Shown here one piece after another: positions 1-4,957 of a DNA stretch of 5,115 bases. Both the position numbers and the translations under genes were made by a program. The notes below the pieces were generated by a model. It did not search any database. It saw nothing but the letters and a program-made list of their open reading frames with translations, and was not told the origin of the DNA. This stretch comes from Gammaproteobacteria bacterium. Lineage in GTDB: Bacteria; Pseudomonadota; Gammaproteobacteria; SZUA-229. Every line of letters starts with the position of its first letter. Within the stretch, counting starts at the first letter, position 1. Location of the stretch: assembly GCA_023136715.1 (NCBI GenBank), contig JAGLQT010000201.1:1-5115 (forward strand), written 5' to 3'.

Positions 1-84
1 TATGGCCACTGAAACATTTAATATCAGAAACATATTTTTGCTTTGTTTCTGGTAGTCAGCGATTTGTTTTTTATGTTTGCTCAT
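1..84 (-). CDS. N-terminal part of an unidentified, probably membrane-anchored protein (runs off left edge)
   Basis: The minus strand has an ATG at 84-82 and stays open for all 28 codons to the window edge. A strong Shine-Dalgarno sequence, AGGAGA (95-90), lies five bases before the ATG, which makes this a real start. The peptide begins MSKHKKQIADYQKQSKN and continues MFLILNVSVAI. It is therefore a lysine-rich polar stretch of about 17 residues followed by the start of a hydrophobic run, as expected for a cytoplasmic N-terminus leading into a first membrane segment. The family cannot be recognised from 28 residues. The gene is divergent from parA and its long upstream region carries a Fur-box-like element, so iron control is possible, but this is inference. 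Confidence 0.6.
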   Translation of the reverse strand, partial: MSKHKKQIADYQKQSKNMFLILNVSVAI

Positions 85-125
85 TTACTTTCTCCTGTTA
101 TCTGTTGCCAGTCGGCCAAAGCCAG

Positions 126-160
126 ACAATTCATGTGTCCGCTTTCCCGCAGTGAATTGT
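126..160. repeat. Inverted repeat with 8-base arms, 19-base spacer
   Basis: ACAATTCA (126-133) and TGAATTGT (153-160) are exact reverse complements. In the leader of the leftward gene they could form a stem with a 19-base loop. Alternatively they could be two half-sites of an operator; their centres are 27 bases apart. No T-run follows on either strand, so this is not a terminator. Confidence 0.4.
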
Positions 161-208
161 TTGCGGGGCGCGAATAATATACTGGCTGCAAGCATTATGC
201 CAGCTAAT

Positions 209-223
209 TGAGAATAATTATTA
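209..223. promoter_or_regulatory. Fur-box-like operator
   Basis: The sequence TGAGAATAATTATTA matches the 7-1-7 Fur motif TGATAAT-N-ATTATCA at 12 of 14 defined positions. Its core AATAATTATT is a perfect 10-base palindrome. It lies about 10 bases upstream of a leftward CATAAT (199-194), where it would cover the -35 region of a promoter for the left-edge gene, and more than 100 bases before the parA promoter. If real, it more likely controls the leftward gene. The match is by eye in an AT-rich region, so chance remains possible. Confidence 0.4.
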
Positions 224-325
224 CTACCTTTCGTATTGGGATCATATAAAAATCAATAGCTTAGAGAAATAGAGAATTATTATATTTGTGTTAGGTTTAG
301 CATTTACGCTGCAAAATAGGGCGTT

Positions 326-353
326 TTTACAAGTGCCTCGTCAACGGTATAAG
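326..353 (+). promoter_or_regulatory. Sigma-70-type promoter for parA
   Basis: TTTACA (326-331) matches the -35 consensus at five of six positions. TATAAG (348-353) matches the -10 at five of six. The spacer is 16 bases. Transcription would begin near 360 and give a leader of about 60 bases before the parA start at 420. Confidence 0.5.
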
Positions 354-408
354 ATGCGTGTGTATTGAACTGGATTCCCCTAGAATCAGATAACAATAAA
401 AAACAAGC

Positions 409-413
409 AGGAG
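409..413 (+). promoter_or_regulatory. Shine-Dalgarno site of parA
   Basis: AGGAG ends six bases before the ATG at 420 and supports that start. Confidence 0.75.
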
Positions 414-419
414 AGCGGC

Positions 420-1064
420 ATGCGTACAATCTTGGTTCTCAACGCCAAAGGCGGTTGTGGAAAAAGTACCATTTCAACCAATCTGGCTAGTTACTATGCT
501 TTCGAGGAAGAGAAGAAAGTGATCCTGGCTGATTATGATCCGCAGGGTTCGAGCCTGGCCTGGCTGGAAGCACGTGGTGAAGAGTGGCCGGCGATTGAAG
601 GCGTAGCCGCATTCAAAGACAAGCTGCATCATGCCAGAGATACCGATATCCTGATTATGGACGCGCCCGCCAGAGTGCACGGCAAAGAGCTCACCGCCAT
701 GGTGCGCAAAGCCGACACCATCCTGTTCCCTGTTTTACCTTCACCGATAGATATGCGCGCTGCCACTGATTACATGAAAGAAGTGAGGGCCATCGGCAAG
801 ATCGAGCGTAAGGAAGCGAAAATTGGTGTCATCGCCAACCGTGTGCGAGAAAATACCATCATTTTCTCCGAGCTTTATGATTTCATCAAAAAGCTCAAAG
901 TGCCTTATGTCGCCACCTTACGAGATACCCAGAACTACATCCGTGCCGAAGAGCGCGGTGTCGGTATTTTCGAGATGGCGCCGTCTCAGGTATACCAGGA
1001 TCTCGAAAGTTGGGAACCGCTGACTAAATGGTTGCGTAGTAAGCGCAGTATGCCGGATAAGTAA
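420..1064 (+). CDS. ParA-family (ParF/MinD-like) partition or positioning ATPase, orphan
   Basis: This 214-residue protein is a complete small ParA/MinD-type P-loop ATPase. It has the deviant Walker A motif KGGCGKST (residues 10-17) with signature lysine K10 and P-loop lysine K15. The A' motif DYDPQG (38-43) carries D40. A Walker B strand DILIMD (76-81) ends in D81. The family's PSPID segment is at 107-111, and an ANR near 139-141 fits the usual nucleotide-contacting asparagine. There is no N-terminal DNA-binding domain, so it belongs to the short class (about 200-220 residues), like plasmid ParF. Such proteins dimerise with ATP, bind DNA non-specifically and move a cargo along the nucleoid when a partner stimulates hydrolysis. 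No ParB-like gene or parS-like repeat cluster is seen in the window, so the cargo is unknown; the gene may position something other than DNA. It has its own promoter and a good Shine-Dalgarno site. The family is certain; the role is not. Confidence 0.93.
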   Translation: MRTILVLNAKGGCGKSTISTNLASYYAFEEEKKVILADYDPQGSSLAWLEARGEEWPAIEGVAAFKDKLHHARDTDILIMDAPARVHGKELTAMVRKADTILFPVLPSPIDMRAATDYMKEVRAIGKIERKEAKIGVIANRVRENTIIFSELYDFIKKLKVPYVATLRDTQNYIRAEERGVGIFEMAPSQVYQDLESWEPLTKWLRSKRSMPDK

Positions 1065-1094
1065 TAAAGCGTAGAATCCCCCGTGCTTATAAAA

Positions 1095-1115
1095 AAGCGA
1101 ACATCGTGTTCGCTT
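1095..1115 (-). terminator. Intrinsic terminator-like hairpin with its T-run on the leftward strand
   Basis: AAGCGAAC (1095-1102) and GTTCGCTT (1108-1115) are exact reverse complements around a 5-base loop. Read leftward, GTTCGC is followed by six T, the shape of a canonical rho-independent terminator. Read rightward, only two T follow (TTGAGTC), so it would be a weak terminator for parA even though it sits 30 bases after the parA stop. It may still act partly in both directions. Confidence 0.5.
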
Positions 1116-1149
1116 GAGTCTGTTGCTGTATCAATAATTTATCGCTTTC

Positions 1150-2166
1150 ATGTTTATCACTCCCGACCTGACTAAATTCAAAACCCTGTTCGCTGAAAAA
1201 CTTCGAGCCATGTTATCGCCTGACGAGCTCGGTGCTTTCATATTAGTACTGGCGAACAGTATGCAGGACAAGCAATCACAGGTCGATTTGAAACAAGATG
1301 TGCTGGCCATGTTCGTCGAGCTAAATGGCAAGCTTAAAGATGGCGTTTTAAAAGGTACCGATGACGACCTGGAAGTGTTTGAAAAAATAAAAGAAAAAGG
1401 CATAGGTAAACTTTCAGCGTGGGAAAGCATCCCGCAAGGTGAATGGGAGTTATTATTTAACCCAATGCGTGGCTTACGACCTGCGCGAGCTTCATCAGAA
1501 AAAGTAGAAAATATTTTTGGTGAATTCGATAGTGATAAATTTCATTTTAATAAACCGTTTCTACGTCCCGAGATTTTATGGGAAGGGGAGTGGCTTGATG
1601 TTCAGCTACGAGTTCTCTATAACAAGTTTCCGTTTGCGCCGTTTCATTTAATTATCGTGCCCGAGCCGGATATTGAATTGCCACAATTTTTGCCTAAACA
1701 ACATCACGATTTAATCTGGAAGTTGGTCGCACAGCAGGCGGATGTTTTTACCGGGTTCGGAATTGGTTATAACAGCATCGGTGCCTGTGCTTCGGTTAAT
1801 CAATTGCACTTTCAGTCATTTATTCAGGAAGAAAAATTACCGATAGAAAAATCATTGTGGCAGCATAATAGTGGCCAGCATGTTTATCCTATGCGGTGTA
1901 TTAAAACAACATCAGTAGATGAATGTTGGGCGGTGATTGAGCAATTTCATGCGGATAATCAACCGTATAATTTATTATATCGACAGGGTTGTTGTTATAT
2001 TTTGCCGAGGCAAATGCAGGGTAGTGAGGTGGTTGCTGAACGAGTACAGGGTGCAGGCTGGATTGAGGAATGTGGGGTGTTTAATGTTGCCAGTAAAAAT
2101 TATGGCAAGAATTTAACCGCAGAATTTTTGTATTCAGATTTGAAGAGTTTGTCTGTTGACGATTAG
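1150..2166 (+). CDS. HIT/GalT-superfamily protein related to GDP-L-galactose / GDP-hexose phosphorylase (VTC2/GDPGP1-like)
   Basis: This 338-residue protein shows the landmarks of the VTC2/GDPGP1 branch of the HIT superfamily in order. A NKFPFAPFHLIIVPEP strand region is at 158-173. The active-site segment NSIGACASVNQLHFQSF is at 208-224. PYNLLYRQGCCYILPRQ at 272-288 resembles the plant PYNLLIS...FLLPQ stretch, and a GWIEECGVF segment follows at 303-311. Known members cleave GDP-hexoses with phosphate through a covalent histidine-nucleotide intermediate; here H220 would be the nucleophile. The first histidine of the usual H-x-H-x-Q is glutamine (Q218-L-H220-F-Q222), so activity is uncertain. 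The first 90 or so residues look helical and I do not recognise them. The ATG at 1150 is the first after an in-frame stop at 1135, but no Shine-Dalgarno site precedes it; M21 (1210) is the alternative start. The substrate is unknown. The family call rests on motif recall, not alignment. Confidence 0.7.
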   Translation: MFITPDLTKFKTLFAEKLRAMLSPDELGAFILVLANSMQDKQSQVDLKQDVLAMFVELNGKLKDGVLKGTDDDLEVFEKIKEKGIGKLSAWESIPQGEWELLFNPMRGLRPARASSEKVENIFGEFDSDKFHFNKPFLRPEILWEGEWLDVQLRVLYNKFPFAPFHLIIVPEPDIELPQFLPKQHHDLIWKLVAQQADVFTGFGIGYNSIGACASVNQLHFQSFIQEEKLPIEKSLWQHNSGQHVYPMRCIKTTSVDECWAVIEQFHADNQPYNLLYRQGCCYILPRQMQGSEVVAERVQGAGWIEECGVFNVASKNYGKNLTAEFLYSDLKSLSVDD

Positions 2167-2177
2167 TTTATATATCT

Positions 2178-2208
2178 GTCATTCCCGCTAGAAGCACGTG
2201 GGGATGAC
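2178..2208. repeat. REP-like palindromic hairpin between convergent genes
   Basis: GTCATTCCCGC (2178-2188) pairs with GTGGGGATGAC (2198-2208) as an 11-base RNA stem with two G-U pairs and a 9-base loop. It begins 11 bases after the stop at 2166 and lies 46 bases beyond the rluE stop at 2255. Neither strand has a T-run after it, so it is not a classic terminator. The GTCATTCCCGC...GGGATGAC form resembles short dispersed palindromes found between genes in many proteobacteria. Only one copy is in this window, so the repeat status is inferred. Confidence 0.45.
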
Positions 2209-2254
2209 GGAAGAAAGAAGCTAAGGTCTCTCCTTATTGTCGAGATGAGACTAG

Positions 2255-2797
2255 CTAAGCATCAACGAGCTTAGATTCGCCCGATTGCAATCCATCTAAA
2301 TGCCACTCTCCAATACTCCACCGAATCAACCTCAAAGTAGGAAACCCCGCTGCTGCTGTCATACGCCTAACCTGTCGATTCTTGCCTTCTGAAATTTTCA
2401 ATTCTATCCACGAAGTCGGAATATTTTTACGTTCACGTATTGGTGGCGTTCGTGGCCATAACCATTCCGGTTCATTGATGATTCTGGCTTTTGCAGGTCG
2501 CGTCATGCCATCTTTGAGTTTGACGCCCTGTTGTAATTGTTTGATTGATTCCTGTGTCACTTCACCTTCAACCTGCGCAAGATAAGTTTTTTCCAGCTTG
2601 TGTTTTGGATCGGTGATTTTGTTCTGTAACTTGCCGTCGTCGGTGAGGATGAGCAGGCCTTCGCTGTCGCGATCCAGGCGTCCTGCTGCGTAGACATTTT
2701 TTTCTTTTATAAAATCGGCCAGTGTGGCTCTGCCTTCATTGTCGGTGAACTGGCACAGAACATCATAAGGTTTGTTGAGCAAAATAATTTTGGACAT
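2255..2797 (-). CDS. rluE: Ribosomal large subunit pseudouridine synthase E (RluE)
   Basis: RluE converts one uridine of 23S rRNA (U2457 in E. coli, near the peptidyl-transferase centre) to pseudouridine. The 180-residue product starts directly with [18 protein letters not shown] (6-23), which matches the start of the RsuA/RluE catalytic core. Motif [16 protein letters not shown] (39-52) carries the catalytic aspartate D42. Further family blocks are [13 protein letters not shown] (112-124), IPTSW (126-130), GKNRQVRRM (138-146) and the C-terminal [16 protein letters not shown] (152-167). These read almost like the E. coli enzyme as I recall it. No N-terminal S4 domain is present, as is usual for RluE, and the enterobacterial N-terminal extension is absent. 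The start lies three bases after the stop of the upstream exonuclease gene and has no good Shine-Dalgarno site, so translation is probably coupled to that gene. Confidence 0.96.
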   Translation of the reverse strand: MSKIILLNKPYDVLCQFTDNEGRATLADFIKEKNVYAAGRLDRDSEGLLILTDDGKLQNKITDPKHKLEKTYLAQVEGEVTQESIKQLQQGVKLKDGMTRPAKARIINEPEWLWPRTPPIRERKNIPTSWIELKISEGKNRQVRRMTAAAGFPTLRLIRWSIGEWHLDGLQSGESKLVDA

Positions 2798-2800
2798 GAC

Positions 2801-3715
2801 TTATGAAACGGGTTGCAGATTCAGCCAGCGATTGCGGCGACTGGGTGCGGCGTTTAATAAATCAAACATGTCGTGCAGTGCAGCTTCGTTGATGCCGCGC
2901 CAGCGTAGGTCTTGTTTGGGACCTTTGAAGTCTGCGTCGGTGATGATAGTGGTGAGCAGTTTGTTTCTGGGCAGCATTTCCTGGTGTTGTTCAACCAGTT
3001 CCTGAATACGTTTGGATCCGCGGAATTTCATTTTCGAAATGTTGTCGATGTTGTCGAGTATGTCTTCAATGCTGGGAAATTTTTTCAACAGGTTGGAGCC
3101 CATTTTGTAACCAACGCCAGGGATGCCGGGGATGTTGTCGATTTTGTCGCCAGTGAGGGCGAGCAGGTCAGCGATCAGTTCGGGATGTATGCCGAAGCTT
3201 TTTTCAACATCGCGGTAGTGCATGATTTTGTCGCGAGCATAATCCCACCAGAAATCGCCGGGTCTCACTAGTTGCGCGAGATCCTTGTCGGCGCTGAGTA
3301 TGGTGATGGCATAGCCTTCGCTGCGTAATCTCGTGGCCAGGGTACCAATGATGTCGTCGGCTTCGAAGCGGTTGCTGGAATAATCGGCGATACCAGCAGC
3401 GCGGCAGAAATCGCGGCAATGTTTGAACTGGTTTTTTAATTCGTCGGGTGTCGGCGGGCGATTGCCTTTGTATTCGGGGAATATCTCGCGGCGGTAGGAG
3501 TTGGTCTGTTTGGCATCAAAAGCGCAGGCGATATATTCGGGTTGCTCCATTTCGATGAGTTGCTGCAAAAATTCGGTAAAGCCGTAAATGGCGTTGGAAG
3601 GTGCGCCGTTGGCATCGACAATATCGTCAGAATAAGCATGCCAGCCACGGTAAATGTAGATGCTGGAGTCGACCAGATAAGCGCGTTTTTGGTTATTGTT
3701 GGTCATTGTGGGCAT
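2801..3715 (-). CDS. Stand-alone 5'-3' exonuclease / flap endonuclease (PolA N-domain, Xni/ExoIX-like)
   Basis: The product has a PIN-like 5'-nuclease domain followed by an H3TH DNA-binding motif, as in the N-terminal domain of DNA polymerase I. Numbered from the chosen start, the metal-binding residues are D16 (YLVDSS), D67 (CAFDAK), E118/D120/D121 (EADDIIGTLA), D143/D145 (SADKDL) and D190/D194 (TGDKIDNIPGIPGVG). The REIFPEYKGNRPPTP block (76-90) gives the family's basic DNA contacts. Enzymes of this family trim 5' flaps and ends during replication and repair. No polymerase domain follows, so it is a separate nuclease. The frame stays open upstream to 3853, but that would run into the divergent TPR gene. 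The ATG at 3715 has AAGG four bases upstream (3723-3720), giving 304 residues; the ATG at 3706 (301 residues) is nearly as likely. E. coli Xni is shorter (about 250), so orthology is not certain. It is first in a two-gene unit with rluE. Confidence 0.92.
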   Translation of the reverse strand: MPTMTNNNQKRAYLVDSSIYIYRGWHAYSDDIVDANGAPSNAIYGFTEFLQQLIEMEQPEYIACAFDAKQTNSYRREIFPEYKGNRPPTPDELKNQFKHCRDFCRAAGIADYSSNRFEADDIIGTLATRLRSEGYAITILSADKDLAQLVRPGDFWWDYARDKIMHYRDVEKSFGIHPELIADLLALTGDKIDNIPGIPGVGYKMGSNLLKKFPSIEDILDNIDNISKMKFRGSKRIQELVEQHQEMLPRNKLLTTIITDADFKGPKQDLRWRGINEAALHDMFDLLNAAPSRRNRWLNLQPVS

Positions 3716-3729
3716 TCTACCTTGGTGTG

Positions 3730-3747
3730 GCCGAATGTAAATTCGGC
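3730..3747 (-). promoter_or_regulatory. Small hairpin in the leader of the exonuclease gene
   Basis: On the minus strand GCCGAAT, a 4-base loop TTAC and ATTCGGC form a perfect 7-base stem. It ends six bases before the AAGG that serves the start at 3715. It could shield or present the ribosome site. No T-run follows, so it is not a terminator. Confidence 0.35.
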
Positions 3748-3828
3748 AGATGTTTATAGTCTGCTCTTTTAATGCTTGGATTATGTATGTATTATCAGCG
3801 CATATTGTCACAGCGAAATGTCGTATAA

Positions 3829-4857
3829 ATGTCACAACTTGATAAAAAAGCAATTATTGATCTTTCTAAGAAAGGCAGTCGCCTTTTTCGTAGCGGGCAG
3901 TATGAGGAGGCCAGGGAGGCTTATCTTAAGGCGCATGAAATGGATCCAGATAATCCCTATGTGCTTTCGGGTCTGGGCGATGTCTACCGTAAACTCTGTC
4001 GTTTCGAGGAATCCGGTAAATACTACGATGCGGTATTGAAGATCGATAAAGACAACGTTTTTGCCTTGCGTGGTGCGGGTGATGCGCGTCGTGGCCTGCA
4101 AAATCCCGAGCAGGCAATTCCTTTCTGGTTGCGTTATCTTGAAATAAATCCCCGCGATAGTCATGTCATGGTGCGGATTGCTGATGCCTTCCATAAGATG
4201 GGGCAGGATGTAGATGCTATTTCTGTGTATGAGGATGCGCTGGCTATCAGCAGTGAGGATCCTTTCGCTTTGTTAGGTTTAGGTAATTTGTATTACGCCA
4301 GTCATCAGGATGACAGGGCATTGCAGTGTTTTGAACGCTTGTTGAAGGCTAATAGTCATAACGTAGTTGTGATGACCATGACGGGTAATTTGTATCGCAG
4401 GCGCATGGAGTTTGATCGCGCTATCGAAAATTACAGGAATGCGCTGGAAATTGAACCTAATAATAGTTTTGCTCTATTCGGTATGGGTGATTGTTTCCGT
4501 GGCCACAAAGACATGGAGCAAGCTGTCTTCTGGTGGGAAAAAATCCTCCAGCTGGAACCAGAAAACCAGGCTTTGCGATCTCGCGTTGGTGATGCACAGA
4601 TTATCCTGGGGAATCTGGATGAGGCTGTTGGTAATTTTAATCACTGTTTGAGTGTGGGCGAAGATATTTTTGCTTACATAGGCCTGGCTCACGTGGAAAG
4701 GGAAAGAGGTGATTTCCAGAAGGCGATCACTTTTTGTGAGAAAGCATTGCAGATTGATAAAACTCACCCACGCATACTGAGTGAATTAGCAGGCATGCAA
4801 GAGGCTGCAGGTGACCTTGAAGCCGCTCAGGCAACTCGCGAATTGCTTAAACTGTAG
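3829..4857 (+). CDS. Tetratricopeptide-repeat (TPR) protein, about ten tandem repeats
   Basis: The whole 342-residue protein is built from TPR units. Loop positions recur every 34 residues: DPDN (39), DKDN (73), NPRD (107), SSED (141), NSHN (175), EPNN (209), EPEN (243), and a degenerate one near 277, then DKTH at 310. The following helices share the pattern ALfGLGDxYR (for example YVLSGLGDVYR at 44-54 and FALFGMGDCFR at 214-224). Such superhelical scaffolds bind peptides or proteins. There is no signal peptide, membrane segment or enzymatic domain, so it is probably a cytoplasmic adaptor whose partner cannot be told from the sequence. The ATG at 3829 directly follows an in-frame TAA (3826-3828), so the start cannot be further upstream; the Shine-Dalgarno site is poor. 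It is divergent from the exonuclease and upstream of typA in the same direction, but typA has its own promoter. Confidence 0.93.
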   Translation: MSQLDKKAIIDLSKKGSRLFRSGQYEEAREAYLKAHEMDPDNPYVLSGLGDVYRKLCRFEESGKYYDAVLKIDKDNVFALRGAGDARRGLQNPEQAIPFWLRYLEINPRDSHVMVRIADAFHKMGQDVDAISVYEDALAISSEDPFALLGLGNLYYASHQDDRALQCFERLLKANSHNVVVMTMTGNLYRRRMEFDRAIENYRNALEIEPNNSFALFGMGDCFRGHKDMEQAVFWWEKILQLEPENQALRSRVGDAQIILGNLDEAVGNFNHCLSVGEDIFAYIGLAHVERERGDFQKAITFCEKALQIDKTHPRILSELAGMQEAAGDLEAAQATRELLKL

Positions 4858-4862
4858 TTTTT

Positions 4863-4880
4863 GACGCTAAATTCGGCGTC
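4863..4880 (+). terminator. Weak hairpin after the TPR gene
   Basis: GACGC (4863-4867) and GCGTC (4876-4880) form a stem, extendable by one G-U pair, five bases after the stop codon. The following bases (TACCCCTTAATTTC) are only loosely T-rich, so termination would be inefficient or would need Rho. Confidence 0.3.
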
Positions 4881-4904
4881 TACCCCTTAATTTCTCCCGT
4901 TATG

Positions 4905-4917
4905 GTGCTTAAAGCAC
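4905..4917. promoter_or_regulatory. Perfect 13-base palindrome in the typA promoter
   Basis: GTGCTT-A-AAGCAC is an exact inverted repeat that directly abuts the -10 box at 4918. It fills the spacer region of the promoter, a usual place for a repressor or activator site. I cannot assign a regulator. Confidence 0.4.
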
Positions 4918-4930
4918 TATAATACGCGGC
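4918..4930 (+). promoter_or_regulatory. -10 box and GC-rich discriminator of the typA promoter
   Basis: TATAAT (4918-4923) is a perfect -10 box, followed by the GC-rich discriminator ACGCGGC before a probable start near 4930. No good -35 lies at 16-18 bases (for example TCCCGT at 4895-4900). A GC-rich discriminator is typical of promoters under stringent (ppGpp) control, which would suit a ribosome-associated GTPase, but this is inference. Confidence 0.55.
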
Positions 4931-4957
4931 CTTATTTCATACCCAACCGAGAATACT

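Larger units (their letters stand above)
85..419. other. Divergent intergenic control region between the left-edge gene and parA
   Basis: These 335 bases lie between two divergent starts and show no convincing reading frame. The parA-proximal half is AT-rich. From left to right they hold the Shine-Dalgarno site of the leftward gene (95-90), an inverted repeat with 8-base arms (126-160), a leftward -10-like CATAAT (199-194), a Fur-box-like sequence (209-223), and a rightward promoter for parA (326-353) followed by its Shine-Dalgarno site (409-413). The leftward -10 has no good -35, as would fit an activated or regulated promoter, but it may be chance. The spacing allows the two genes to be controlled separately. 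Confidence 0.6.

Noticed and set aside
96..395. Nine-base sequence CAGATAACA before both divergent starts (104-96 minus, 387-395 plus)
   Set aside because: The shared word is short, lies at different distances from the two ribosome sites, and is plausible by chance in AT-rich leaders.
1131..1430. Minus-strand open frame of 99 codons opposite the phosphorylase-like gene
   Set aside because: It is serine/phenylalanine-rich in the way typical of an antisense shadow and has no recognisable motif. It overlaps a gene with clear family motifs. The leftward terminator-like hairpin overlapping just beyond its end is noted, but does not by itself make it a gene.
2226..2251. GTCTC...GAGAC inverted repeat near the end of rluE
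   Set aside because: The arms are only five bases with a 16-base loop, have no T-run and are within chance expectation.
2912..3271. Plus-strand open frame of 119 codons inside the exonuclease gene
   Set aside because: It lies wholly antisense to conserved nuclease motifs (SADKDL, TGDKIDNIPG) and its sequence follows from that codon use.
3716..3853. N-terminal extension of the exonuclease by up to 46 residues (start at 3853)
   Set aside because: The open frame upstream of 3715 crosses the divergent leader and overlaps the TPR start at 3829. The extra residues do not resemble the nuclease family, and a Shine-Dalgarno-like AAGG lies just before 3715.
3776..4039. Plus-strand open frame overlapping the TPR start in another frame
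   Set aside because: It overlaps the TPR repeats out of frame and has no recognisable content.
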